This document shows, one piece after another, positions 36,528 to 46,746 of a stretch of 64,000 nt of DNA (within the stretch, counting starts at the first letter, position 1; each line of letters begins with the position of its first letter). The notes beneath the pieces are model-generated. The model had not been told where the DNA came from. It did not search any database and was given only the letters and a program-made list of their open reading frames with translations. The stretch is from the NCBI RefSeq assembly GCF_002072185.1, contig NZ_MVIW01000010.1:1-64000 (forward strand), in the 5' to 3' direction. The stretch comes from Actinomyces denticolens (GTDB lineage: Bacteria; Actinomycetota; Actinomycetes; Actinomycetales; Actinomycetaceae). The translations under genes and the position numbers were made by a program.

Positions 36528-37570
36528 TGGAGACTGTTAAGGACTTCACTCAGCTCGGGGAGCAGATCCGGCGGATCCGCCAGGGCCGAGGCCTCGATCA
36601 GGGGCAGCTCGCCGCCAAGTGCCGTCTGGAGCGCACCGCCCTGTCCCGTGCGGAGTCCGGTGAGCGCAAGGTCTCGGCGCTCGAGCTGACGAGGATCGCC
36701 GAGGCGCTCGACGTGGACCTCATCGACCTCATGTCACGTCCCGCTCCGGACGTCCGGGCGGCGCGTCGGCCAGTAGAGGAGGCTACAACGCGCGGTGAAC
36801 GTGAGGAGGTCCAGGCGGAGATCGACCTCGACCGTGCGTGGAGGGACCTGCGCCAGCTGCGGGAGGCGGGGCTCATCGAGCCGGTGCCGCTGGCCTTCGG
36901 CGGCTCCGGCCTCGGTTCCCGCGAGGAGGCCCAGGACCTCGCCCGTCGCGCGCGCGAGCACCTTGAGGCGGGGGATGGGTTCCTGGGCGACATGACCGAT
37001 GTTGCCTCCCGACTGGGCCTGTGGGCCCGGACGACGAGGGCGCAGATCGACGGCAGGTCCCTGACCCCGGAGTCGGGTCTCGGCGTCGCGGTCGTCGGGG
37101 AGGGGCTTGAGCCCGGACGCCGGCGGGCGACGCTCGCACACGAGATCGGCCACCACCTTGCGGGTGATACCTACGAGGCCTCGGGCCACTACGCGGCACC
37201 GCGAGAGGCGGAGGCCCGGATCGACGCCTTCGCCGCCGAGTTCCTCCTTCCCGAGGCCGTGGTGCGCCGAGCCTGGGACGAGAACCCCTCGCGGGACGCG
37301 CTGGTGCGCATGGCCGGTGAGTACCGGGTCTCGTGGTCCCTGCTGGTGAGGGTCGCGCAGGGAGCCGGCCTCGACCTGGCGTCGATCGACACCGCGACAA
37401 CCCCCGTCGATGCGGACTTCTACCGCGTCCTCGGGGCCCGACCCCAGGAGGACATCGTGCCGCCGGGTCTGCCACGGGCATGGATCCGGGCCTGCGCCCG
37501 GGCCGTTGAACGTCAACTCATCACACCCCGGCGCGCGGCGGAGATGACGCTCGGTGTGCTGTCATCGTGA
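36527..37570 (+). CDS. XRE-family HTH protein fused to ImmA/IrrE metallopeptidase
   Basis: A 347-residue protein. Residues 8-65 are an XRE helix-turn-helix (LGEQIRRIRQGRGLDQGQLA). A linker of about 80 residues follows, then an ImmA/IrrE zinc peptidase domain with HEIGHH at 205-210 and the downstream glutamates of EARIDAFAAEFLLP. In this family the peptidase cleaves a regulator after a stress signal, and similar genes act as antitoxin or regulator of a following toxin gene. ATG 36527 directly follows a palindromic operator. The next ORF starts in its stop codon (GTGA), so the two are coupled. Confidence 0.85.
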   Translation: METVKDFTQLGEQIRRIRQGRGLDQGQLAAKCRLERTALSRAESGERKVSALELTRIAEALDVDLIDLMSRPAPDVRAARRPVEEATTRGEREEVQAEIDLDRAWRDLRQLREAGLIEPVPLAFGGSGLGSREEAQDLARRAREHLEAGDGFLGDMTDVASRLGLWARTTRAQIDGRSLTPESGLGVAVVGEGLEPGRRRATLAHEIGHHLAGDTYEASGHYAAPREAEARIDAFAAEFLLPEAVVRRAWDENPSRDALVRMAGEYRVSWSLLVRVAQGAGLDLASIDTATTPVDADFYRVLGARPQEDIVPPGLPRAWIRACARAVERQLITPRRAAEMTLGVLSS

Positions 37571-37770
37571 GTACTGAGAAGGACGCGTCGCCGAGTAGGG
37601 AGGTCTTCGTCTGGGACACGACGGGGCCGCTGCACGCGGCGAGGTGCGGGCATATCGACTGGCTGCTCGACGCCGCGGGTCGTGGACGTCGGCGCGTGCT
37701 GAGGTGGCCTTTTGATGTAGGCGGGAATACCAGGTGGTTCGCGCAGAACGAGGCCGAGTTGCGAGGCTGA
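37567..37770 (+). CDS. short PIN-like ORF, probably truncated toxin
   Basis: A 67-residue product coupled by GTGA to the XRE-ImmA gene. Its start, VFVWDTTGPLHAARCGHIDW, resembles the first strand and helix of PIN-type nucleases, including the first acidic residue. PIN domains need about 130 residues and three or four acidic residues; this one ends soon after VLRWPFDVGG, so it is likely inactive or frameshifted. The following 125 bp show no good continuation in the frames I checked. Confidence 0.45.
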   Translation: MSTEKDASPSREVFVWDTTGPLHAARCGHIDWLLDAAGRGRRRVLRWPFDVGGNTRWFAQNEAELRG

Positions 37771-37895
37771 CCGTTGTGCCTCTGCGAGTGCGGCCGGGGC
37801 GGTGCTCAGGGCGCCTGCGGCTGATCAGGGGGGAGTGGCCCGGGACTGACGTGGGCTTGTGCCACCGGACTGGCCCGACTGGGCGCCTGACGCTG

Positions 37896-37932
37896 TGAGG
37901 GTGGGCTCCCCGAGAAGGGGAGCCCACCCTCA
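37896..37932. terminator. bidirectional rho-independent-like terminator
   Basis: A perfect 16-bp stem (37896-37911 with 37917-37932) with loop GAGAA. It lies just past the rmlB stop on the minus strand and after the PIN-like ORF on the plus strand. No T tract follows, but stem strength and position are convincing. Confidence 0.75.
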
Positions 37933-37965
37933 CGGGTTGGGGCGGTTGCGCGTCCTACCGGGGTC

Positions 37966-39292
<1,327 letters not shown>

Positions 39293-41239
39293 ATGCTCAG
39301 CCGCCGCTCCTTCGGGATGATGTCCACCCTGCCCCTGATCGCCCTCGGCCTCGCCAGTGAGTCCGCGGCGTCCACTGCGCCCGCGGCGGCCCGGACCCGC
39401 CCCCTCTCCCTTCCCACCGACGGCGCCCCCGCGAAGGTGCTGGAGCTGACCTCCGGCGATGGAGCCCTCAGTCCTCTCGCCCGGGCGGGCCTCAAGGCCT
39501 CGCCCGCCGCCACCTCCGCCGCCACCAGTGCGCCCGCCGCCTCCGGAGCCGGCATCGGAACGACCGGCCTCCCCCTGGCCGCTGCGGACCCGTCCTCCGG
39601 CGTCGACCCCGAGCGCGACGCCGCCATCCTGACCGAGCCGCTCGTCGTCGACGGCTTCGTGGTGGCCGGCTTCACCTGGAACGGCGGGGGCCTGCCCGAC
39701 GGCGCGAGCGCCTACCTGCGCGTGCGCGAGGGCGGCGAGTGGTCCACCTGGCACCTCCTGGAGGTCGAGGGGGCCGAGGGCCGGGACTCGGGCCCCTCCC
39801 GACCCGTCGGCACCGAGCCCTTCGTCACCGGTGGCGCGGATGCGGTCCAGGCCGCCCTCGTCGTCGATGGCTCCCAGTCCATCCCCGCGGGCCTGCGCCT
39901 CCACCTCGTCCCCGACGCCCCCAGCGGCACCGAGGAGACCGTCGGGGCCTCCGGGCTCGAGTCCGTCACCGCGCCCGCCACCGCCGTGGACCGGGCCGCC
40001 ACGGCCCGCCAGGCCGCCGACGCCGGCACCGTCGAGGCCCCCGTGCCCGTCGGGACGGGCACCGGGGGCGCCGGGGCGGGGGCCGCGCTGGCCGGCCTCG
40101 CCGGCGCGATCGCCGTGGACGGCCTTCCCTTCGCCGTCACCCCGCGCTCGGCCTGGGGGGCCTCCTCCAGCTCCGACTGGGAGGTGGAGTACGCCACGGC
40201 CAGGCACGTCGTCGTCCACCACACGGCGGGGACCAACAACTACACAGCCGCCCAGTCCATGGGCATCATCCAGGGCATCTACCACTACCACTCGGTCACG
40301 CTGGGCTGGGGGGACATCGGCTACAACTTCCTGGTCGACAAGTACGGCACCGTCTACGAGGGCCGCCTGGGCACCCTCGACTCCGCTCCCGGGACGATGT
40401 CCGTGGGCGGTCACGCCTACGGCGCCAACACCGGGACCATGGGCATCTCCATGATGGGCGACTACTCCGCCGTGGCCCCCACGCAGGCCCAGCTCGACCG
40501 CGTCGGGCGGATCGCCGGGTGGTTCCTCTCGCGCGGCGGGGTGACGGATGCGAGCGGCTGGGCGGACTTCACCATCCGCTCCTCCGAGAAGTACGTCGCC
40601 GGGCAGGTCGTCTCCCTGCCCCGCATCCTCGCCCACCGCGACGTCGGCCGCACCAGCTGCCCCGGCAACGTCGGCTACTCCCGCATGGACCAGATCCGCT
40701 CCATCGCCGCCTCCCAGATGGGCGCCCCGGCCCCCAGTCCCGGATGGGTGCGGGCCGGAAGCGCCTGGTACTACTACTCAGACGATTTGGAGCTCGTCAC
40801 CGGCTGGCTCGAGCTGGGCTCCACCTGGTACTACCTCTCGCCCGGCTCCGGCCGCATGGCCACCGGTTGGATGTGGGACGGCAAGGCCTGGTACTACCTC
40901 GACCCCTCCAGCGGCGCCATGGCCACCGGCTGGAAGAAGGACGGCGGCCGCTGGTACTACCTGCACCCCACCGGCGCCATGCTCATGGGCTGGCAGAAGG
41001 TCGGCCCCGACTGGTACTACCTCGACCCCTCCAACGGCGCCATGGCCACCGGCTGGCGATTCATCAACGGGGGCTGGTACTACCTGGCGGAGGACTGGGG
41101 AGGCATGGCCACCGGCTGGCACCGCATCGGCGGCAGTTGGTACTACCTGCGCCCCGATGCCGGGTTCATGGTCACCGGCACGCAGAGCATCGACGGCACG
41201 ACCTACCGCTTCGCGCCCTCCGGCGCCTGGATCGCCTGA
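39293..41239 (+). CDS. secreted N-acetylmuramoyl-L-alanine amidase with eight choline-binding-type repeats
   Basis: A 648-residue exported protein. A twin-arginine-like signal (SRRSFGMM) opens it, followed by an Ala/Pro-rich region and a domain of unknown role near residues 100-200. A PGRP/amidase_2 domain spans about 283-455. Zinc ligands are seen in VVVHHTAG (about 306) and AHRDVGRTSCPGN (about 447). From about 484 to the end run eight 20-residue repeats of the GW..WYYL type, e.g. GWMWDGKAWYYLDPSSGAMA. These match cell-wall/choline-binding repeats. It should cut the bond between muramic acid and the stem peptide while bound to a wall polymer. The lic genes in this window make phosphocholine the obvious ligand. 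Confidence 0.88.
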   Translation: MLSRRSFGMMSTLPLIALGLASESAASTAPAAARTRPLSLPTDGAPAKVLELTSGDGALSPLARAGLKASPAATSAATSAPAASGAGIGTTGLPLAAADPSSGVDPERDAAILTEPLVVDGFVVAGFTWNGGGLPDGASAYLRVREGGEWSTWHLLEVEGAEGRDSGPSRPVGTEPFVTGGADAVQAALVVDGSQSIPAGLRLHLVPDAPSGTEETVGASGLESVTAPATAVDRAATARQAADAGTVEAPVPVGTGTGGAGAGAALAGLAGAIAVDGLPFAVTPRSAWGASSSSDWEVEYATARHVVVHHTAGTNNYTAAQSMGIIQGIYHYHSVTLGWGDIGYNFLVDKYGTVYEGRLGTLDSAPGTMSVGGHAYGANTGTMGISMMGDYSAVAPTQAQLDRVGRIAGWFLSRGGVTDASGWADFTIRSSEKYVAGQVVSLPRILAHRDVGRTSCPGNVGYSRMDQIRSIAASQMGAPAPSPGWVRAGSAWYYYSDDLELVTGWLELGSTWYYLSPGSGRMATGWMWDGKAWYYLDPSSGAMATGWKKDGGRWYYLHPTGAMLMGWQKVGPDWYYLDPSNGAMATGWRFINGGWYYLAEDWGGMATGWHRIGGSWYYLRPDAGFMVTGTQSIDGTTYRFAPSGAWIA

Positions 41240-41270
41240 CCGCGCCCGCCGTAGCCGGATGCACAGGCCG

Positions 41271-41304
41271 GATTGCCCGCGCGGCAATCGCCCTGGTCTA
41301 AACT
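41271..41304 (+). promoter_or_regulatory. hairpin and candidate -10 box before the polysaccharide exporter operon
   Basis: GATTGCC (41271-41277) pairs with GGCAATC (41283-41289) around CGCGC. TAAACT at 41299-41304 is a plausible -10 box about 50 bp before the wzm-like start. The stem may be an operator over the -35 region or the terminator of the amidase gene; the sequence does not decide. Confidence 0.35.
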
Positions 41305-41355
41305 GAGGCACCGAGTCGCCTTCTCCCAGGGCGGCGGATTGTCACCCGGACCCGG

Positions 41356-42201
41356 ATGAGTGAGGCCATGGCGGAGCATATCGACGTGAGGGCGCCCCTG
41401 ACCCTCGGCCAGCAGGCGAGCCTCATCAACGCCTTCGGGCAGAGGGACCTCAAGGCCAAGTTCAACGGCACGCTGCTGGGATGGGTGTGGTCCCTCGTGG
41501 TCCCCCTGGCCACGCTGGGCATCTACGCCGTCATCTTCGGCGGCCTGTTCAGGATGCAGGCCCCCACCGTCGAGAACCGCACTGGCGGGATCGCGCTGTT
41601 CGCCCTGTGGCTCTTCGCCGGCCTGACCGTCTGGGGCTACTTCCAGAACTCGATCAACGCCGGCATCAACGGGCTCCTGTCCTCCGGCGGTCTGCTCCAG
41701 AAGGTCTACTTCCCCGCCTACGCGCCCGTGCTCGGCGCGGGTCTGGCCGTCGGCATCCAGAGCGCCATCGAGGTGGGCCTCCTCCTCGTGGTCCTGGCCC
41801 TCCTGGGCTTCCTGAACTGGTCGTGGCTGCTGATCCCGGCGCTCTTCGCGCTCGTCGTCGTCTTCGTCCAGGCGATCTCCGTCATCCTGTCCATCGGCAA
41901 CGTCTACATGCGGGACCTGGCCCAGCTGGTCGGCGTCATCCTCCAGCTCATGTTCTACGCCACGCCGATCATCTACAACGTGGACATCGTCCCGCTGGAG
42001 CAGTGGGGCATCCCCCTGCGCTTCCTCGTCAGCCACATGCCGATCGCCGAGTACATCGAGCTCTTCCGCTCCCTGGCCTACTCCAGCCAGGTGGGCGCCT
42101 GGACGCACTGGGCCGCCTGCCTGGGGTGGGCCCTGCTGGCCTACGCCGGAGCACGCCTGGTGGTCCGCAAGTGGGGCGCCGATCTGGGGGAGATGATCTG
42201 A
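41356..42201 (+). CDS. wzm: ABC-2 polysaccharide export permease, Wzm/RgpC-like
   Basis: A 281-residue membrane protein with six predicted segments. It begins with a cytoplasmic region, FGQRDLKAKFNGTLLGWVWS, typical of wall or O-antigen polysaccharide exporters. QKVYFPAYAPVLGAGLAVGI and LMFYATPIIYNVDIVP are family landmarks. With the next ATPase it should carry a complete undecaprenyl-linked polymer across the membrane. A second ATG at 41368 is an alternative start. The next gene begins one base after its stop. Confidence 0.88.
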   Translation: MSEAMAEHIDVRAPLTLGQQASLINAFGQRDLKAKFNGTLLGWVWSLVVPLATLGIYAVIFGGLFRMQAPTVENRTGGIALFALWLFAGLTVWGYFQNSINAGINGLLSSGGLLQKVYFPAYAPVLGAGLAVGIQSAIEVGLLLVVLALLGFLNWSWLLIPALFALVVVFVQAISVILSIGNVYMRDLAQLVGVILQLMFYATPIIYNVDIVPLEQWGIPLRFLVSHMPIAEYIELFRSLAYSSQVGAWTHWAACLGWALLAYAGARLVVRKWGADLGEMI

Positions 42202-42202
42202 G

Positions 42203-43558
42203 ATGAGGGCTGACATGATCGGGGCGGCCTCCGCGCCCACCGCTCCCGGGGACTCCGGGCCGGAGGAATACGCCATCGTCGTCGACCACGTCTCGAAGAG
42301 CTTCGAGATGCAAGCCGATCGCCGCTCCACCTTCAAGGAGCGCTTCGTGCGCGGGCGCGCCACCTCCGAGCAGCGCGTCTTCCACGCCCTGGACGACGTC
42401 TCCTTCAAGATCCGCAGGGGCACCACCTTCGGGCTCGTCGGCCACAACGGCTCGGGCAAGTCCACGATGCTCAAGCTCCTGGCCGGCGTCTACCGCCCCA
42501 CGAGCGGCACCGTCACCGTCTCGGACAGCGTCGACGCCCTCCTCGAGCTCGGCGCCGGCTTCCACGGCGAGCTCACCGGCCGCGAGAACATCTTCCTCAA
42601 CGGCGCCATCCTGGGGCGCAGCCGCAAGCAGATCGAGTCCACCATCGACTGGATCATCGACTTCGCCGACATCGGCGCCTTCATCGATCAGCCCGTCAAG
42701 GTCTACTCCTCGGGAATGACCGTGCGCCTGGGCTTCGCCGTCGCCGTGGCGATCCGGCCCAAGATCCTCATCGTCGACGAGATCATCGCCGTCGGCGACG
42801 AGGAGTTCCAGCGCAAGTGCTTCGAGTACATGCGCGACCTGCGCGACCACGGCACCACCATCGCGCTGGTCACCCACTCGCTGTCCCTGGCCAAGGAGAT
42901 GTGCGACGAGGTCGTCTGGCTCGACCACGGCCGCGTCAAGATGATCGGCCCCGCCGACGAGGGCGTCTCGGCCTACATCGCCGCCGTCAACGCCAAGGAG
43001 GCGGAGAAGCGCGCCGCCGAGCAGACCGATGCCGAGCGGGAGGCGGACAAGGACTTCCGGCTCAACCAGGGCTCGGGGGAGTGCCGCATGACCGGCGTCG
43101 AGATCCTCGACGGCGAGGGCAACAAGGTCCCCTTCCTCACCACCGGCAAACCCGCCACCCTGCGCGTCCACGTCCACGCCCGCAAGGACCTGCACGACGT
43201 CGAACTCGGCCTGGCCTTCATCACCGACGGCGGGGTCATGATCTCCGGTCCCAACTCCCGCCATGCCGGGCACCTCTACAACTTGAGTGCGGGCGAGGAC
43301 GGCTTCGTCGACTACGCGATGGACCCCGTGGTCCTCCACCCCGGCCGCCTGTGGCTGACCACCTGCTTCCTGCGCGATGGCGCCACCTACGATTACTCCG
43401 ACCGCCAGACCGAGCTCCTCATCCACGAGGGCAGGGTCATTGACGAGCCGGGCCTGATCACCATGCCCGAGGGGCGCTGGAGCCCCGCCCTGAGCGTCGA
43501 TGCGACGGGGGCGCCCCGGGCCGAGCACTCCGAGCCCTTGAACGAGGAGGACCGATGA
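42203..43558 (+). CDS. wzt: polysaccharide export ATPase with C-terminal Wzt domain
   Basis: A 451-residue ABC ATPase with Walker A GHNGSGKST near residues 80-88, the signature in VKVYSSGMTVRLGFAVA and Walker B ILIVDEIIAVGDEEF. Beyond about residue 300 it has a Wzt-type beta-sandwich (LRVHVHARKDLHDVELGLAF) that reads a feature of the polymer before export. It couples to Wzm. The next ORF starts by ATGA overlap. Together with the RgpF-like genes this is the layout of rhamnan export operons. Confidence 0.9.
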   Translation: MRADMIGAASAPTAPGDSGPEEYAIVVDHVSKSFEMQADRRSTFKERFVRGRATSEQRVFHALDDVSFKIRRGTTFGLVGHNGSGKSTMLKLLAGVYRPTSGTVTVSDSVDALLELGAGFHGELTGRENIFLNGAILGRSRKQIESTIDWIIDFADIGAFIDQPVKVYSSGMTVRLGFAVAVAIRPKILIVDEIIAVGDEEFQRKCFEYMRDLRDHGTTIALVTHSLSLAKEMCDEVVWLDHGRVKMIGPADEGVSAYIAAVNAKEAEKRAAEQTDAEREADKDFRLNQGSGECRMTGVEILDGEGNKVPFLTTGKPATLRVHVHARKDLHDVELGLAFITDGGVMISGPNSRHAGHLYNLSAGEDGFVDYAMDPVVLHPGRLWLTTCFLRDGATYDYSDRQTELLIHEGRVIDEPGLITMPEGRWSPALSVDATGAPRAEHSEPLNEEDR

Positions 43559-43794
43559 CCGCCAGTCAGGATGACGAGATCCGCCGCCTGCGGGCCGCCC
43601 TGCGCCACGCGCACGCCGAGGCCGGGGAGCTTCACGCTGAGATCCAGCGCCTGGAGAAGGAGCAGCGCATCATGCAGCGCAAGCTCGACGGCGCCTGGGA
43701 GCAGCTCAGCGACATCCGCCACTCCACGTCCTGGCACCTCACCGCCCCGGTCAGGCTCGTCAAGTCGGCCGTCCGCATGAGGCTGCCCCGGTGA
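43555..43794 (+). CDS. small coiled-coil protein between Wzt and RgpF-like genes
   Basis: A 79-residue product. Residues 6-50 form a clear heptad coiled coil (IRRLRAALRHAHAEAGELHA, then IQRLEKEQRIMQRKL), and the tail is basic, HLTAPVRLVKSAVRMRLPR. I recognise no named family. Similar short coiled coils precede glycosyltransferases in polysaccharide loci. Overlapping starts and stops at both ends (ATGA and GTGA) show it is translated with its neighbours, so it may bridge exporter and transferase. Confidence 0.72.
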   Translation: MTASQDDEIRRLRAALRHAHAEAGELHAEIQRLEKEQRIMQRKLDGAWEQLSDIRHSTSWHLTAPVRLVKSAVRMRLPR

Positions 43795-44657
43795 GCCGCC
43801 TCCTGGGGCGGCTCCAGCGCGCCCAGCGCAGCCGGGCCCTCCACGAGGGCCCGCGCGTCGTCGACGTCACCCGGGGCCGGATCCGCGTCGAGCGCGGGGA
43901 GAGGAGCACCGTCGACGCCGCCGAGCGCGTCGCCGTCGTCGCCCAGTACTCCGCCACCCCGGACCAGCCGCTCTCCCTGAGCCGCTACCTGGCCGCGCTG
44001 GACGCCTCCGACTACGCCACCGTCGTCGTGTCGACCTGCGAGAGCCCCGAGCCCCTCGAGTTCCCGCACGGCATCCCCGAGCGGACCATCATCATCCGCC
44101 GTCCCAACCTCGGCTACGACTTCGGCTCCTGGACCACCGGGCTGGGCTGGATCCCGGGCGTGCGCTCCAAGCCCGTCGTCCTGCTGACCAACGACTCCAT
44201 GCTCGGGCCCTTCGCCCCCATCGACGGCCTCCTGGAGTGGGCGGCCGAGCCCCCGGGCCCCGACATCCGCTGCCTGACGACCTCCCACCAGTTCGGCAGG
44301 CACATGCAGAGTTACTTCCTGTCCTTCCGGGGAGGGATCCTCGCCGAGCCGGCCTGGGTGCGCTTCTTCGACGGCATCCGCGTCCAGCCGACGAAGGAGG
44401 ACGTCGTCATGGCCTATGAGCTGGGCCTGTCCAGGCTCGCCTTCTCCGAGGCCTACTCCATCGACGAGTGGGTGACCGGTCCCGATATCGGGGCCGGCTA
44501 TGAGAACCCCACGATCCGCGCCTGGCAGGGGATCATCACCTCGGGCGCCCCCTTCCTCAAGCGCACGATCCTGACCCATCCGGATCTGACCGCTGAGGCG
44601 GCCGCCAGCGCCGAGTACCTGCAGCGCCTGTACAACATCGATATCCACCAGTGGTGA
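43791..44657 (+). CDS. rhamnan-synthesis RgpF-like glycosyltransferase
   Basis: A 288-residue protein of the rhamnan synthesis F type. It has RVAVVAQYSATPDQPLSLSR near residue 45, RRPNLGYDFGSWTTGLGWIP, VVLLTNDSMLGPFAPIDGLL and QSYFLSFRGGILAEPAWVRF. These occur in RgpF-family transferases that modify or extend polyrhamnose. The GTG start overlaps the coiled-coil gene. It is followed 16 nt later by a larger protein that carries another RgpF-like domain. Confidence 0.78.
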   Translation: MSRLLGRLQRAQRSRALHEGPRVVDVTRGRIRVERGERSTVDAAERVAVVAQYSATPDQPLSLSRYLAALDASDYATVVVSTCESPEPLEFPHGIPERTIIIRRPNLGYDFGSWTTGLGWIPGVRSKPVVLLTNDSMLGPFAPIDGLLEWAAEPPGPDIRCLTTSHQFGRHMQSYFLSFRGGILAEPAWVRFFDGIRVQPTKEDVVMAYELGLSRLAFSEAYSIDEWVTGPDIGAGYENPTIRAWQGIITSGAPFLKRTILTHPDLTAEAAASAEYLQRLYNIDIHQW

Positions 44658-44673
44658 GCAAGAGGCACGAGAC

Positions 44674-46737
44674 ATGACCCGCATCTCCAAGCACGGCGCC
44701 GCCCGCCGCGCCACCTACTTCGCGGCCCGCGGACGCAACGCCGCCGCCAACCTCATCGCCACCGGCTCGGTGCGCGGCTACCGGCCCAAGCACCCCGCGG
44801 ACTTCGCCGCTTTCGTCGACCGCCTCGGCGGGCGCCAGGACTCCGGCTTCCCGGACAAGTGGCGCGTGGATCCCGCCTTCCGCGTCGAGTCGCCGGCCCG
44901 CATCGCCGTCGTCATCCACTGCTTCTACCCCGAGCTCATGGACGAGCTCTTCACGCACCTGCGCCTCATGCCGGTCGACTTCGACCTGTTCATCACCAAC
45001 GCCTCCGGCAGGGGGATCCGGGTCCCGGACGACCTGCCCCACCTGGGGACCAGCGTCGTCGTCGAGGTGGACAATCACGGCCGCGACATCCTGCCGACCG
45101 TCAACCTGGTCAACTCCGGGATCCTCGACCCCTACGACCTCATCCTCAAGATGCACACCAAGCGCAGCCCCTGGCGCGAGGAGCACGCCGAGCTCGCCGG
45201 CAGCGGCGAGACCTGGAAGCAGCAGTTCCTGGACGACCTCGCGGGCTCGCGGGAGACGATCGAGGGCATCCTCGCCGCCTTCGCCGCCGATCCCGCCCTG
45301 GGCGTGCTCACCGCCACCGACTCCATCGTCGGCAAGCAGTTCTGGGGAGGGGACCAGCGCATCGTGGAGCAGCTCCTGCGGCGCCTCGAGCTGAGGATCG
45401 ATCCCGACGAGCTCGAGTTCGCCTCCGGTTCCATGTACTGGTGCCGCGGCCTGGTGCTCCAGGGCCTGCGCGCCCTCAACCTCCAGGCGGCCGACTTCGA
45501 CCCCGAGGCCGGCCAGGTGGACGGCACCACCGCGCACGCCGTCGAGAGGATCGTCGGCATCGTCACCAAGGAGGCCGGGCTGCGCACCGTGGAGCCCGAG
45601 TCGATCCAGGAGCTCCTCGCCGCCCCGGGCACCGACCGGCAGGGCTGGCGCCGCTTCGACCGCGACGCCGAGCGCGTCCCGGCCGCCACCGTCATCCCCT
45701 TCTACCTGCCCCAGTTCCACGACTCCCCGCAGAACAACGTGTGGTGGGGCAAGGGCTTCACCGAGTGGTCCAACGTCGTGGGCGCCGTGCCCGCGTGGCG
45801 CGGCCACTACCAGCCCAAGCAGCCCACGGAGCTGGGCTACTACGACCTGGAGATGGACTCCGTGCGCGCCGCCCAGGCCGAACTGGCCGGTGCCCACGGT
45901 CTGGCCGGCTTCATGTACTACTACTACTGGTTCTCCGGTGAGCGGATCCTCAACCGCCCCATCGAGAAGCTGCGGGCCTCGGACCTCGATTTCCCGTACT
46001 GCATCATGTGGGCCAACGAGAACTGGACGCGCCGCTGGGACGGCCGCAGCCAGGACATCCTCATCGGCCAGGACTACGACAAGGTCCCCGCCGAGGACTT
46101 CATCGACGACGTCATGGAGTTCCTCCTCGACCCCCGCTACATGCGCGTGGACGGCAAGGCGCTCATCGCCGTCTACCGACCCGCCCAGATGGAGAACTTC
46201 TCGCAGGTCGTGGCCGCCTGGCGCGAGCGCGCCCGGGCCGCGGGCGTCGGCGAGCTCCACGTCATCGCCGTGTCCGTGGCCAAGGAGTTCGACGGCGTCG
46301 GCGAGGACTACCGCGCCAATGGGCTCGACGGCACCCTGGAGTTCGCCCCCCACAACCTGCCGTGGATCGCCGGCCCGGCTCTCGACGTCGGCCTGGACAA
46401 GCGCTGGCGCGGCAACTTCATGAGCTACCAGGCCACCCTCAAGGCCTCCCTGCGCAACGCGGTGCGCCTGACGGAGCACGAGTACCCCGGCGCCATGGTC
46501 ACCTTCGACAACACCGCCCGCCGGCAGTGGAAGGCGGACGCCTGGTACGGCTCCAACCCCTACAGCTTCCACCGCTGGGTGGCGGGCCTCATCCGGGCCG
46601 TCGCCGGGCGGGAGGAGGCCGACCGCCTGGTGTTCATCAACGCCTGGAACGAGTGGGCCGAGTCCGCCGTCCTGGAGCCCACCACGCGCTACGGGCGCAC
46701 CTACCTCCTGGCCCTGCGTCAGGCCATCTGGAGCTGA
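44674..46737 (+). CDS. two-domain RgpF-WbsX glycosyltransferase
   Basis: A 687-residue fusion. The N-terminal half (about 60-320) is RgpF-like, with RIAVVIHCFYPELMDELFTH, NHGRDILPTVNLVNSG, LKMHTKRSPWREE and FASGSMYWCRGLVL. The C-terminal half (about 342-680) is a WbsX-type domain: IPFYLPQFHDSPQNNVWWGK, FTEWSNV, FMYYYYWFSGERILNRPIE, WANENWTRRWDG and NAWNEWAESAVLEP. It probably adds two different sugars to one acceptor. It is the last gene of the exporter operon and is followed by a repeat-built hairpin. Confidence 0.82.
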   Translation: MTRISKHGAARRATYFAARGRNAAANLIATGSVRGYRPKHPADFAAFVDRLGGRQDSGFPDKWRVDPAFRVESPARIAVVIHCFYPELMDELFTHLRLMPVDFDLFITNASGRGIRVPDDLPHLGTSVVVEVDNHGRDILPTVNLVNSGILDPYDLILKMHTKRSPWREEHAELAGSGETWKQQFLDDLAGSRETIEGILAAFAADPALGVLTATDSIVGKQFWGGDQRIVEQLLRRLELRIDPDELEFASGSMYWCRGLVLQGLRALNLQAADFDPEAGQVDGTTAHAVERIVGIVTKEAGLRTVEPESIQELLAAPGTDRQGWRRFDRDAERVPAATVIPFYLPQFHDSPQNNVWWGKGFTEWSNVVGAVPAWRGHYQPKQPTELGYYDLEMDSVRAAQAELAGAHGLAGFMYYYYWFSGERILNRPIEKLRASDLDFPYCIMWANENWTRRWDGRSQDILIGQDYDKVPAEDFIDDVMEFLLDPRYMRVDGKALIAVYRPAQMENFSQVVAAWRERARAAGVGELHVIAVSVAKEFDGVGEDYRANGLDGTLEFAPHNLPWIAGPALDVGLDKRWRGNFMSYQATLKASLRNAVRLTEHEYPGAMVTFDNTARRQWKADAWYGSNPYSFHRWVAGLIRAVAGREEADRLVFINAWNEWAESAVLEPTTRYGRTYLLALRQAIWS

Positions 46738-46746
46738 GGCGCTGAG

